Assembly (NCBI RefSeq): GCF_027744825.2
Contig: NC_071342.1
Coordinates: forward strand, 11,551,501-11,615,500
Direction: 5' to 3'
DNA: 64,000 nt
Origin: Synchiropus splendidus
Lineage: Eukaryota; Chordata; Actinopteri; Syngnathiformes; Callionymidae
Below are positions 27,525-39,648 of this stretch, one piece after another. Every line of letters begins with the position of its first letter. Position 1 is the stretch's first letter. The notes below the pieces were generated by a model that ran no database searches, was not told the DNA's origin, and saw nothing but the letters and a program-made list of their open reading frames with translations. The translations under genes and the position numbers were made by a program.

Positions 27525-27960
27525 CAGCGTTATGTTCAGCGACGGGTGGCTCATGGTAGCGCTAGCGTGATGGTGTGGGCAGGTATTTGCAATGGACAGC
27601 ACACATGTCTGGATTTCATTGATGGCAACCTAAATGGGCAACGTTACTGAGATGAAATCCTGAGACCAATTCCATCAACTCACCTTCCAACAAGATAATG
27701 CCTGCCCACACTTTCTTGTCCTCAACTGGCCACCGTATTCATCAGACATGTCACCTATTGAACACCTTTGGGATGTCCTGCAGGATGAATGGAACAACAC
27801 ATCGCCTGTGTAGCGATCTGCATGAGGCTCATGGTAGACACACAAGCTATTGAAGTTTGTGAACATGGACCATCGACCCCATTGCGTTCTTCCTGTAGTT
27901 ACTCCAAGGGCTTTTGTTTTGAAATCGATGCTAGCACTCACAAATTAAAGCCACTTTATT
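27525..27960 (+). pseudogene. Tc1-like transposase relic (C-terminal catalytic part)
   Basis: The plus strand carries recognisable Tc1-superfamily blocks in two frames. The first block includes VAHGSASVMVWAGI, CLDFIDGNLNGQRY and DEILRPI, with one stop after QRY. After a frameshift the second block includes FQQDNACPH, LNWPPYSSDMSPIEHLWDVL and DEWNN, then a stop. QDNACPH holds the second catalytic Asp and PIEHLWD the Glu. Only 21 residues separate them instead of the usual 34, so about 13 codons were lost in frame. The N-terminal DNA-binding region and the inverted repeats are not recognisable. A frameshift, stops and a deletion make this copy inactive. Confidence 0.85.
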
Positions 27961-30900
27961 GATGACGTTGTACTGTTATTTTTGGATAGTCTGTTTTGTC
28001 ACATAATAATAGATACATAATAGGTAAGTTATTCTTTTTTGTGTGTAGATACAAGTCACAATTGAGTGAAAGTCAGGATCAGTGAAACAGCAACTTATTA
28101 TTCGGAAAATGCGGTTTTTAAGTTGTCAGGAATCTGGTAATGTTGCTGGAATATATAACAGGCAGCGACCCTGTGGCAGACCGCGGACATGCTGCACAGA
28201 TTTTGGTAATGCTTCTGTGTTCCCTAAGAAGATCTGGATCTGGAAGCTTCTGGGGAGTCTGGATCCAAGATAAGGGGAAGATAAACTTATCTGTGACGTA
28301 AGCTTTGACAGTAAACATTGCCAGGTTGAGTGTGACGAACTTTCCCTGCAACTAAGCTCGCAAGAAAGAGTGGCTCCTGACTAAACATAGCAGGTTTGAT
28401 GGTGACTCACTGCAATCCTATACAGTAAAGCTTCTCTTTAATGCAGGAGAGACACCGACTGCTGGGCCGGGGAGTGCTGAGGTAACTCTGTAGAGGCCAC
28501 AGGTGTAGCCACACATACTTTATTTATTCATGAAAGGTTCATAACACAATCTCTTTGGTCATAATCTCGAGCGGCTGCAAAAAGAATCAAGTCTGAAAAA
28601 CAACGGGAAGGAGTCCGTGCGTGGACTGGAAATCCAAACCCTAGTGGATATGCCGGCCGAATGTGAGTTTATTAATTGAAAATACCAAATGAAAACCGCC
28701 TCACAGCCAGGACGAAGACTGAGGAGAAATGTCTGACCCAGCAAAAAAAGATAAGTCGCAAAAATCCACCCGGGCAGGAACTAAAATGAATCACAAATAG
28801 TTGATCACCCCAAAGCAATTATTACGCCGTAATGAGCGGCATGTGATGTTGCTCATTACTCTGCCACGTGCTGAACGCATTCATCAGGAAACAAGATAAA
28901 GGGATTTCAGGTTTGCTACAAGCGGGGAACAAATGTGTTTCTGCTGATGACAAATGCATCTGCAGGTAAATAAGCTGCTGCTAACCACATCCAGACGCTG
29001 TTGTAGCTATATTTGGCTGCTATTTGTTTCCAGAGTTGATTAAATAACTGACCATTACAGAACAAATCACATGAATTTTGGTTTAATATTCCACGTGGTC
29101 AGATCTGGAAAACATTGAAGTCAGAAAATGACAGTGTTTTGGGCAGCTTTTATTGAACTTTGAAGAGTCTCTTCCTCTGAATTGGACTGTATCGTGCGGT
29201 TCAAATCCAAATGAGCTCGGCAGCCTAACAGAGCACAGGTCGTGCTGGTTGCACACTTGGTTTGGACCAGACTTATGGAATGAACTGTACATGCTCCCTC
29301 CACCACACTTTTGAAGGACTCCCATGGTCCAGCAACACGCACCGGTTAATTGGAGAGCGATTCCTATCCATATGTCTGCGGGTTGTGAGTGGTCAGCTCC
29401 AAACGCAAGTCTGAATTCCATATGTTCAGATCCTCAGTTGAGGGGAAATATATGCAGTTTCATGATGATTAAATCCATTCCAACAAGCAAGTGAAATGGT
29501 TAGAAACGTCCTCAGGGGCTGCAGAACACAAACACACTGTTCAATGAGTGATTAAACAGAGCTGGAAACAAGTAGGTTGGTTCAGAACTGAATCTCATCC
29601 AGTGGAAAAGCAGTTAAACAACACTATAGAATCGTTCAGCGTGTGCAGCCTCTGCCAAGCAGCTTATTTCCACTCATACTGTGATTTTCACCTAGTTGTT
29701 TTCATGCTTTTTCTCCATATACATATATATATTTACCTTGTTATCATTGATATTATTAATATTCAAATTGAGACAGCAGGTTCCTGAGCTCACTCACACA
29801 ACCCAGTAGAAAGAGAGGAAGAACTTACAAGATGTCACTGTACACTCCTGTTTCCCCCCCTTGCACGAGAACCTTTGCACCTAAACAAATCCAGTATTAA
29901 AAACAAAAAAGCATGCAGTTCCTGATACACATGGTCTGTTTTGTATTTATATTTTCTTTAATGTAATGACCTGCTTTGTAAGAAATCAGGTTATTGTTCC
30001 GCATTCTTGTCGAGGACGGAATGTATACAAGCACAAGTAAGTTTACTGAAAATCGTATGTTGTCTATTGACTTATTTGGGGCACAAAACTCAATTTTAAA
30101 AAAGGAAATTAATACATTGATATAAAAAGTATCCATAATATGCAATGCTAAAGGTTGCGTTTTGAAAATTTAAAAAAAAAATGGTTGGTTAAAATCTTTG
30201 GAGTGAGGAACCAAATGAAAACGCAGTAAATGGAATGACACATTGTTGCCACAATGTAATCTTGTTTCATGTCAAGTCACAGTCTGTTTCTTAGTTTGTC
30301 TTGTCTTATTAATATCCCAATGGTTGCCATTGCTTTAATTGTAGCATTAAACCTATAAGTTTGAGCAGATATGAGCAAAACCATCCACATATCTGGAGAC
30401 CAGTGGATACATGCAAGATTTCACCGTAGGTTGTAAACACTGGCTGACATTTAGTAAATCAAAAGCTCCACAGCCGTGTCAGAAAGATGGATATTGATTT
30501 CTTTCAAGCCATTTTCAGCAATTAACAAGGTAATTTTATGCAGCCAGCGCTTAATTGGCATCATAACCTTTTCCCATAATGATGTCATTTGTCTACATCA
30601 TGTGATCTTAACCTAATAAAGCAAACACTGATGAAATCTAGCGGGAGAAACGCGGCTTATAAAATCTATTTGTGTCTCCAGTTACAGCAGGGCCATGATC
30701 GGCAGCGACATGCCGCCTTTGGTGGACAGAATGATACAAATGAAAGTGAAGCGACTCCACTGGGACACGGATTCGTCACCATATTGCCAAATGACAGGAA
30801 ACATTTATGCTCTCTTGCAGCGTGCGGAAGCGCACATGCAAGAGTCTGCTGTTTGGTAATTATATGAGACAGAGCAGTGACACAAAGCAGAGGCATGAGA

Positions 30901-31797
30901 CGGTGGGAAGTCAACAGGAGGCTCTGCTGGATAAGGAGCTCCTCTAAACCCACGGAAGACGCAGACGTGCGCCGGCACCTCGAGCCGCTTGTCTAAGATA
31001 AGAGCAGAGCCGGGGAAAGGAGATCAATGGGCTCACGGTGACGCCATACAGCCAGAGACGCCGACAGCCGGAGATAACGTCATGAGAAGAAAGACAGGTG
31101 TGAGCGTGTGCACGGGGGCTTTCGTCGTGTTACCTGTGCCGTGCACTTTTATTAATTTGCCATCAATGCAGTTCACAGGAAACGACAAGGAAACACACAA
31201 TGAGGCAAACGGCCTCATTTCCCACCAGAGGCTAATGAAACAAAGTCATTAGCGGCAGAGAAGTCGGGGGAATGTAATAAAGAGGGATCAGTGCTGCGCA
31301 CGTACGTCGATGCTCCGTTGTCGCTCACAGCTATTGCACAGGTCAACAGGGGCGCAGAGGGTGGATCAGGTGGAAACTGACACAACTAGCCACACAAAAG
31401 CAAGTCATGAATAGTGGGAAGACGGCAACGCAGGTCCAACCGGTACAACATTAGTGTCCGTCCGAGCATTGTTAATATCATTATACCAGCAGTTGGATTA
31501 TATAAATGATAGATCAACTCTCTACTTATCATTTATTCCGTAGCAAAGCCTCATCAACTCTGGTGAACACACTCGCACATCAACACTGGGGAAAAATGCT
31601 ACAGCAGGACCACCAGCAAGCTGCACATTTAGAGTCCAACCAACACACCACCACTTGTCTGCGGGATCACAGCTCTGCCTCCAGGAGTTCCATCCACATT
31701 AGAAGGCCAAGTCCCCTACGTTGAGACTTTCATCCCTCATGCCAAGATTCTCAGTGCAAGGGAGGTTTTTTCATTGTTGTCCATTTGAATTCATGTT
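27961..31797. other. Intron-like noncoding DNA, nothing recognised
   Basis: No supported exon or recognised repeat. The frames on the minus strand at 29083-29421 (112 and 73 codons, overlapping) show no known domain. Confidence 0.5.
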
Positions 31798-32402
31798 AGT
31801 GCTAGGCGATACAGCAAAAAGAAAAAATGAAATTTTCACACAATTTTTTCCAACACAGCTCAATCTCGATTATTCTTGAACATTTTAAAATAAAAAATGA
31901 CAGTTTTTTGAAGCATCTTTAATGAAAACTAAACAAACAACAAAGCAAATTAAATCTAAAAAAATATAGAAACAATATATAACAATGAATATATAAACAA
32001 CCTACACTCAACAAATGTATATAAATATAAAGGTACACACTCTGTCAACAACACAAATAAAAGACAGTAAATATAACAGGGTAACAACATTCTCCACTCA
32101 GCACACTGATAGAGCTGAAACTGTCTTCATGCCTTATCAGAACCGGTTAGCTTGGTGGCTAATGCTACAAACAGACTCCGCGATCCTGCGTGAAACTTTC
32201 CAAAGATACCAACAAACCACCAGTACTCAACTGTACTAGCAGACATTCTAAGAGAGCTCACTCCTGCAACAAGAGTCTTCGCCATCATCGGGCAGATTAA
32301 GATCACAGCGTGCTCTGGTGTGTCCACGTAGCCAGCGAGTCCGTGTTCAATCGAGAAACGGGTTCATGGCCGATAATCCACATGGATTAATTGCCCAGCC
32401 CC
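31798..32402. mobile_element. hAT-like MITE of the 'GTGCTGGGCGAT' type
   Basis: The left end is AGTGCTAGGCGATACAGC. The right end, in reverse complement, is GGGCTGGGCAATTAATCC. Terminal GTGCT(G/A)GGCGAT..., then AT-rich sequence with CGATTATT-like words, is a common fish hAT-derived MITE pattern. No transposase remains in the 605-bp body. The ends are diverged and target duplications were not resolved. Confidence 0.5.
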
Positions 32403-35330
32403 TGGTCAAGTATGAGCCATGTTTACAACAACTCACACCAATTGTGACAACGAAGACGGGAGGCCCAAACATGCCCCTAGTTCTCCCTCACGCGTCGGAT
32501 CGGAAAGCTACGTTAGCCATGCTATGGTATCATTACGCACTCTGCTTCTGGTCGTCTTCTGTGGTTCTGTCATTGGATTTGTTTTCCACGTGAGAAAAAC
32601 AGAAGTTCTTTTTTTTCCAGAAAAATATTTCTAAATCAACCTCTCAGGTAGTTACTCAGGTAGCACATTCCGCAGATTTGGGCCATAGCTAAAAGCTAAA
32701 ACAAGCTACAAAGGACTGTAGGGTTGATAAGAGTTAAACAGTTAAACAACATGAACTCCCTCTTAAAACAATGCAATACAAAATGTGTGATTCAATGGTG
32801 ACCATCGCAGTTTGAGAATGTCTGACTGCTGTAAGTCACATACATTTCGACATCAGAATCGTTGCGAATATAACTGTCCATCGGCCAACATCACTGTATG
32901 TTAATATCTTGCTGTACACATGAAGGTCTTTGCACAGCAAGGTAAATGCGATACCTTATTACTTGACCTGAATAACAAGTTCCTCTGCAACCTCACGGGG
33001 AGAACGTAATACCTTGTAAAAACCTGAACAGCCTTGGTGAAATCTCTACGTTAAGACACTGTTATTCAGTTCAGCCAGCAACCAGAAGCAAACTCTCTCA
33101 GCCTCATGGAAGCAGACACGCAGGAGCCAGTAGTCATGGTAACTCAGTTCTGTACAGCCGTGGACAGTGCATGCACACAAAACAATGTTTTAATAAATAC
33201 TTTATAGGTGGAATCTAGTAAAGGGACTTGGTGACAAGAGGTGAGTTGCATCAAATATCAGTTGGAAAAATGTGGCTGAACTCAACCTGAACAAAATATT
33301 CTTTTACAAAACAGTGACGGGCAAATTGCTTTACAGCCTGTGAAATATATTTATACATGTTAATAGATGCGTTCCATTATATAGTTTGACTTTGGGAATA
33401 AATGATCAACTGGAGAATAATAAGACCACTGTTTAAACACTTAAAGGTTGCAGGGTGCTGAGAGTTTTTCCAGTTTTTAATGAGGTTGGTTTGGACCAGA
33501 AAAAAGATATTTATTTATACAACTTTACAGAGAGAGTTCTGGTGTTTTTCCCTCCCCTCAATCATTCGGTTGTGAAAAGAGTATCACCTCAAAGCTCAGT
33601 CACCTCCCACATTCACAAAAAAACTTCTGGTCTTGAGGGAGGCAGGAGGTTTGACACACAACTTGCAGTTAGCAGGACTGTTGTGGCGCATCTAAGACTT
33701 GCATAAGACAGCTGCTGAAACACTCCTCTACCATGCTGCTTGTGAACACTGAATTTGTCTAGCCAACACTACATTTATTTTTACATATTATTTGGTCATT
33801 TTTAAGTCTAAGTGGAACAGCAGGAGGCAGCAGCATTCTAAAACAGACTGACGGACCCTTTGAAAAGGTTTATGGACCCACTTGGTAAATCCAGAACACC
33901 ATTGAAATGTAAGCCTTTAGAGTTTTTCAATGAAATATTCCACTTTGATCTCACTATTTCTAAGGCTGTAGCTTGAAAACTATGATGAAGTTAAAGGCGC
34001 CCAATCCGGTTCTTGTCACATCGACGTTTTGAACACCAGTTTTCAGGGATATTTTACAGACAGATGAATCACCAAAGAAATTACAAGAGACAACCAACGG
34101 AAATAGTAAAATTAACTCATCATTACTGGGTTACAAATGCTGCTGTAATCCAAAAATATCGATATTTGTGTAAGATAAGTGAGTTGTTTGAAGGTGTACA
34201 TGCACAACATTATTTACAAATGAATGGATGAAAACATTTTACTTTAAAAACTGAAAGTGAACTGTACTATTTTAAGAATAGGAGCTTAAACAGTACCACA
34301 ACAGTCTCCAATTTCTCTTCGACATTTACAGAAACATACTTCTCTTTATACAAAATAGAATGACATTAAAATTCAATTAAAAGATGTGAAGCCTAACTGG
34401 CCAGCAATATTTTAATAGAGCAGCCGGATCGTAAGCTTCTGTACTGGGTAACAGCCTGCACCATAACTGTCAAAATGATTCACCATAGACTGAATTTATG
34501 ACTTTTATATTCTCCAAAGCAAAGCGCCACAATGTTGAGGTACAGAATTCTTCCCACAAGAGTTTATTTTGGTGAATAATGCTAAGTGGCGACGGAGCTG
34601 GAGATGTGATCTAAGACTATTCCACAAGTCTGGTTTGTCATGACTAACTGCAGAATACGTGCGAGGATGTGAAGCTGCTGCCCAGAGACCAAATACAAAG
34701 CTTCTGAAGACGGCCATGAGTGAGGCGATAACAAAGAGAGAAGCCGCTGCTGATGGCGCGGACGTCACATTTGCATTTCCACACTGCTTTCTTGACAAGG
34801 TCACTGGAACACTGCTTCACGTGCCCCATCCAGGCTCCAATGCGGGGATTCAGGAAAGAAAAAAAAAAGACAGGACTGTGTCATGTCTTCAGGCGATGCG
34901 ATATGCTGCTCGTGATCAGTCGGAATAAAAAGGAAGTGGAGCAGCAGGCGCTCAGTAGGTAACACTAAACTGCTGTCCCGCAGAAGATCTCAATATCCTC
35001 CCTAAGCTAGGTGAGGCGAGTGTAAGGGCATAAAAGAATACAATGTTTTTCCAGATAAGTAGAGGATTAAGGGGATTTTTAGAAGTTGTTTTAATCCCGA
35101 CGCATAGATTAGCATTATAGAGGTCTGTGGGAGTGGAGAGAGAGAGAGAGAGAGAGTGTGTGTGGATTGATGAGAGCTGGCTGAAGAGCTGAATAAAAGG
35201 ATGTGTGATTTTCTTTTTTTCTCCCACTGAGAATTTGTCAATGGAGTTTGGCTTTCAGAAGATTTGGCTGTGAGAAAAGGGAAGGGTGAGAAGTGAGGAG
35301 GAGGTCAGACGCGTATCCTGTCTAAAGTGT
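32403..35330. other. Intron-like noncoding DNA, nothing recognised
   Basis: No supported exon. An AG-rich run at 35136-35156 is the only simple repeat noted. Confidence 0.5.
35136..35156. repeat. AG dinucleotide microsatellite
   Basis: About ten AG units followed by GT units. Confidence 0.9.
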
Positions 35331-35389
35331 AAAAATACTGCATGGCTGTAAATCAACGTGCTGTTGATTCACAGCTATGCAGTATTTTT
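35331..35389. repeat. Near-perfect 27-bp inverted repeat (hairpin)
   Basis: Arm 35331-35357 and arm 35363-35389 pair at 25 of 27 positions around a 5-nt spacer (GTGCT). The word ACTGCATGGCTGT of the first arm recurs directly after the second arm, from about 35390. The hairpin lies in intron 1, about 1.2 kb downstream of exon 1a on the minus strand. It may be the core of a decayed palindromic MITE. A small hairpin RNA is possible, but the short loop argues against a standard pre-miRNA. Confidence 0.7.
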
Positions 35390-35550
35390 ACTGCATGGCT
35401 GTTTTATTTACTGCAAAAACACAGCTTGAAAAAAAACAAGTTTTTTTCACGCAGTTGTTGGCTTCATTCTAGCAAACGTGGCGCAACTAACCTTCACTTC
35501 AGTTCATGCATTTGCATCAGGGACGTTCTGGCTTTGTGGACAACATTAGT

Positions 35551-35690
35551 TCAGTCAAACTCGAGGCCTGGGGGCCAAATCTGGTTCGCCAAGTCATTTC
35601 ATGAGGCCCACAGAAGCTTGAAATTTGTATGGTTCAATGAATTCAAGCGCACTCAAAATGTGGCCAGTGAAAAACACAGTGTTTAAGATA
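35551..35690 (+). mobile_element. One-ended hAT-like fragment
   Basis: It starts TCAGTCAAACTCGAGGCC, followed by GGGGGCCAAATCTGGTTCGCC and TCATTTCATGAGGCCCACAG. This is the same terminal signature as the element at 9748-10332, but no matching opposite end was found. The boundary on the right is approximate. Confidence 0.5.
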
Positions 35691-36627
35691 TGTCGTTGAA
35701 CAGGCTGTTTTTGGAAGGGCAATGCACAAACTTTCAAATTGATGTTTTGTGTTAAGTGGCATGGTAGTTATGGATCTACACAGAGATAAGGAAGTCAAAT
35801 TTGGCTTCAAAGAACTAAAAGGAAGACTGATATCATATGTACACAATTGACTGACGAGTGATTGGTGTATACAGTGATCCAGCAGATGGAACCATCTCAC
35901 CCTGCCCATGACCTCAGAGCACTCTGTGCCAAAACAAACACACTGCCACACAGCTTCCTCCCAATGACCCTCGATGAACCATAGCCACTAACATTAGCAT
36001 TAGCTCAAATCACTTTGGCTCCACTGTGGAAGTTTGTTGTACTGAGGCTGCGGTTTTGAGAGGAAAAGACAGCATTTGAGCTCCACACTTCTGAAATAAG
36101 CTGCTCTGTGATGTAGGCGTTCAAACTTCAAAAGAATTTAATACCAACTTCTGTGTTCACATCGATGTGAGGTGAAGATTCCTCCGACCGACAGCCTTGT
36201 ATTTATGGATTTGTGAGTCTATAACTCAGTGTGTGATCACATAACCAAGTCTGAGAGTCGACTCTCGCACCAATATCTGCCTATAACGCAGCAAAAACAG
36301 TTGCATTCAGACCAAAAACTTGCACATGCATGTGCAGTAAGACATGGAAAGTAGATGAGGAGAAGACGGATCATTGTGAAGCTGATTTTCAATAAAAATG
36401 GACCTCAGTCAGACAGCAATTACAAAGTGAAAAGGATTAAACCTGTAGAATATACAGTGTGACTGAGGTGTTTCAGCTTGTTCACATGTTCATTCCAAAC
36501 ATCTTCACTCTTAATAACAGAAACAGCTCATGATTGAGACAGTTAAGAGCCGTGAAGAAACCACCTCCTCAGTCCAAAGTCCAATCCCATCCTACACTTG
36601 GAGGGAGAGGAAGTTTTTGGCGCCTAC
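35691..36627. other. Noncoding intron start next to exon 1a
   Basis: This is the first part of intron 1 on the minus strand. No further exon or recognised repeat was seen. Confidence 0.5.
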
Positions 36628-36715
36628 CTTGGCTGAGCGTTCCCATGAGGAAGCGGTAGAAATAGCGAGCCACCTTGGTGAGCTGCCTCTTGCACCTTTT
36701 CCGGCACTGGCTCAT
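36628..36715 (-). CDS. kcnip: kcnip alternative first exon 1a (Cys-rich lipid-anchor type)
   Basis: First coding exon of a Kv channel-interacting protein, the EF-hand subunit that traffics Kv4 channels and shapes A-type current. It is 29 codons plus one base: MSQCRKRCKR, then QLTKVARYFY, then RFLMGTLSQ. The ATG (36715-36713) sits in the good context GTCAACATGA. The frame is open further upstream but has no ATG. The exon ends CAAG|GTAGGC (donor at 36627-36626). The pattern MSxCxKRCK...KxA...GTLS matches the known alternative KChIP N-termini (KCNIP1, KCNIP2 and KCNIP4 forms with two Cys in a basic segment). Cys4 and Cys8 are likely S-acylation sites, and the aromatic stretch YFYRF should form a membrane-facing amphipathic helix. 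Phase 1 at the donor equals that of exon 1b. The paralogue is unresolved. Confidence 0.85.
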
Positions 36716-37030
36716 GTTGACGGCGGCGTTTGGGGAAGCTGCTGCTGCTGCTGGTCGGTGGAGGAGCAGGATCTCAAGGTAGAAACAGCACGGTGAGTGT
36801 GCGGAGGGGGGGGAAGTCTGATTGCCTCTCTTCTCCTCCTCACTCACTCCTTCCTCCCTTGGACGTTCGCTCTCTCTATCTCTCCCTTCTTCTCTCCACC
36901 TGTAGGGCGCTGGTTGTCAATCAGCCTCAGACGCTGCGTCTCTGCCGCCTCACGTTCTGAGGAGCATTTCTCTCCGCTCTTATTGGCTGACAGGGAAGCG
37001 TGGTGGACAAATTAAGGGGCGGAACAGCGT
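36716..37030 (-). promoter_or_regulatory. Exon 1a 5' leader and CpG-rich promoter
   Basis: This lies directly upstream of exon 1a on the minus strand and is clearly richer in GC and CpG than its surroundings. It carries a CCAAT box (reverse of ATTGG, 36982-36986) and a GC box CCGCCCC (36716 side downstream; motif at 37016-37022), about 30 bp apart. No TATA box was seen at a suitable distance, so a TATA-less start around 36850-36950 is inferred. The leader contains a CAGCAGCAGCAGCAG run just before the ATG. Confidence 0.5.
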
Positions 37031-37802
37031 GTATGTGAGCAGGCGTGTGCGAGGGAAAAATACTACGATGATGCTGGCTTGAGTGGCAGCTGGTGGTTTT
37101 ACTCGCTGCTGCGCACACAACCTCTGAGTGTGTGTTTTCACGCCAGCAGGCAGTGGAGTAAAGTGACAGCAGAAAAACAAAACCCTTTAATTAGCCTCTC
37201 ATCTTTCCGACCGCTCTGGCTCCTATTAATATTATTCATAACCCACAGAAAAGACGAGGTGACAGTAGGAAAGTGGAGGTGCGAGAGGAGACGCGCACAA
37301 GAAGGTGGAATGTATAAATAATCTGTTCCCAATCTCTCGCCGCTGTGATCAAACACAAGATTCCTCACTTTTGTCAAACCACTTGTACGTATTGGTTTGA
37401 CTTGCACAGCAGATAAACGTCAGACCTTTTTGTTTTGCTCTTAAATTAATAAAATCACCACACAAAATTAAAAACAGATAACAGAAACATGAGTCCATAT
37501 CAGGAATGTGCACAGTAAATGATCAATAAAGTAAGAAAGCTCTTCTGTTCATCATGTGTGATACTTCACGACTTTGGCAGGTTCCTTGAGCCACACAATC
37601 TGTGCTTCTGCTGGTGTCACAATTCGGACAAATGTTGAATTCATTCCTGCAACAATATTTGTGCTGCTCCAACTGGAAACAGACTGTGAAAAATCTGCTT
37701 TGCTGTTGATCACATAACCATTTAGCAGAAACGAAAACACAGCATGAGCGACCAAACCAAGTAACGTTCTAAAACTGCTACTTGAGCATCCACTGTTTTG
37801 GA
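37031..37802. other. CpG-moderate upstream flank
   Basis: It is GC-rich up to about 37300, then AT-rich. A TATAAATA word at 37314-37321 is on the plus strand, so it faces away from exon 1a. No exon was found. Most of the 162-codon minus-strand frame spanning 37552-38040 is antisense to a LINE tail and is not considered a gene. Confidence 0.45.
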
Positions 37803-37965
37803 CGAAGAGCGCTGGAGGTACCGCGAAAAAGAGGATGTGATAATGGAGGACATGAAGAGGACAAGAGCGACTGGGGAGGATGACCAAGATAGAGAGATTA
37901 AGCCATGGAAGCTGACTTGCCGTGGCAACCCTGGATGGGAAACACCTGAAGGTAAAATTACGTCG
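37803..37965 (+). mobile_element. Non-LTR retrotransposon 3' end (RTE-like)
   Basis: The plus strand reads MEDMKRTRATGEDDQDREIK and then WKLTCRGNPGW. This parallels the LINE C-terminus '(V)xEDMk.vgvteEDa.Dr.rWrqmirCGDP-stop'. The expected stop has been lost by a one-base change or insertion. Of the four LINE pieces, this is the only one in plus orientation. It is an inactive fragment. Confidence 0.6.
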
Positions 37966-39419
37966 CTTGCCACATTTACTCTTGGAGATGCTGGCCATGG
38001 GCATTGAGCCTGACATGTTGGACTCATTCCATCTGCTCATATTTCAGATCAGTTTCTCACATTTCACTTCACATTCCCTCAGTTTTCCTCCCATCTCAAA
38101 CATGCCTACATGTGTCTGGAGGGAAGCTTGTTTATCCTACTTTGTGGGGACATTTGGCTGGACCCCACAAGGTTAAGGCTCAATTTGTGGCAAGACTTCT
38201 CCTCCTAATCTGTCGTACTCTGGAGCCAACACGTCATAATGACATTCTTAAATACATCAACATGCCTCAATGGAGTTGGGCGACTTTTGTTATGATGCAG
38301 AGAAGGTGACAGTTTATCAGCCGTCCAGGTGAATTTCTGTCAGCTCGAACCCGACCTCACAATACCTCATTTTGCAACCTCAAAGATCCTTTTTCTATTT
38401 TTGCAGTTGGTCCAACAGGCTAAGTAGGAGACGATGAAACAGAGCTGAAATTGAGAATTGTTCGGAAGTCAGAGAAGAAATATTTGACCCTGCTATAAAT
38501 ACTGCGAACACAGAGGCTATTTCAAACACACATTATTATGTTAATGAATTCAAAATTCATATTTGATTAGACGCAGAGTAAGTCCATTTTAAGACGTGAA
38601 TTTACACTGGAAACCAACTTCAGGACAGACACTGGTGTCGCTGGCTATTAACACTCTTCCATTGACTCCTGATGGTTCCCCTTCTCCCACATTACCCTGC
38701 TAAACTGCTGCCACTCCATCTTTATCTCCAGTTTCTCTCCCTGATGCTGAATTAAAAGTGATTACTGTTACCACAGCAACCGCAGACTCCATAGATTTTT
38801 CCACCAGCTTGAACAACACACACATACACACAACAATACTCACACACGGCCCTGCTTCAGGTCACATAGAAAATCAATGTGGACACATCCACTAAACTGA
38901 TGTCTCCCACAATCTCAGATGTCAGATTACAGGCCATCATCATCGTCATTTAGAGAAAAAAAAAAAAACAGTCACGTATTGAAATGAACCATAATGCACG
39001 CAGGCGGAGTCGTTTGTTGTGGTTTGCACAGCTGGATCACGTGACTTGCCTCCATAAACATACAAAGATTATGCAAATGCAGGGAGTAGCAACCAGCAAA
39101 AAGGTGCAACACTTCAGCAACACACAAAGATGTTCACGCTGCAGTGTTCTAAAACGGAAAGGGCTTAATGTCCTCTGAATAGCACTCATCACAAAAACTG
39201 AAATAGAATCTAGTTGCTATCTAGTCTCATTGCTGGGTTATAAAAACAACATTAAAATGCCATTTTGGGACATTTGGTGCGGAGTTGTGCGTTTGTGTCC
39301 TGATGTGCACATTACAGCGGCCAAGACGTCATCTACCGTCAGACGCTCTCACTTGTTCTTCTTCACCAACTTAAGCATTAACAGCTGAGAAAATACAGTT
39401 TCCACCAGACAAAACTCTC
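37966..39419. other. Noncoding DNA, nothing recognised
   Basis: No supported exon. An A-run lies at about 38956-38969, and a TCACGTGA E-box word lies at 39037-39044. Confidence 0.5.
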
Positions 39420-39549
39420 AATGAAGCTTCATGAAGCACTGGTCTTTTTCTAAAGCCACTAGAGGGCATTCTGTACTGTGGTCTTTGAATGAATATGCTA
39501 TGTAAAATCACGTACCAAGCCCTGAAAATGGTTTCATGAAGCTTCGTCA
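39420..39549. mobile_element. Short palindromic-end MITE remnant ('GAAGCTTCATGAA')
   Basis: The left end ATGAAGCTTCATGAAGCAC and the right end (reverse complement GACGAAGCTTCATGAAACC) share a GAAGCTTCATGAA core as inverted repeats about 130 bp apart. The interior carries CCACTAGAGGGCAT at 39456-39469, one base short of the CTCF core. Size and ends suggest a small hAT-like MITE. Confidence 0.45.
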
Positions 39550-39648
39550 GTTCATCACTATTCTTTAGTACAGACCAGGGCAACAGACCATTAGTAATAT
39601 CTATTCCAATTCATGTCTCATGTTGGAGTAGGTTGAGTTTCAAAAGTA

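Noticed and set aside
29083..29421. 112-codon minus-strand frame as a possible exon or retrogene
   Set aside because: No known protein motif, a second frame overlaps it, and no splice or promoter signals were found.
35331..35389. Calling the intron hairpin a microRNA gene
   Set aside because: The loop is only 5 nt and the sequence matches no miRNA I know. Left as a repeat.
36716..36847. Upstream extension of the exon 1a reading frame
   Set aside because: The frame is open but contains no ATG (it would start on GTG). The MSQC start has good context and matches the KChIP family N-terminus.
37552..38040. 162-codon minus-strand open frame, the longest in the window
   Set aside because: It runs antisense across a recognisable LINE 3' end, a second unrelated frame overlaps it, and it shows no domain.
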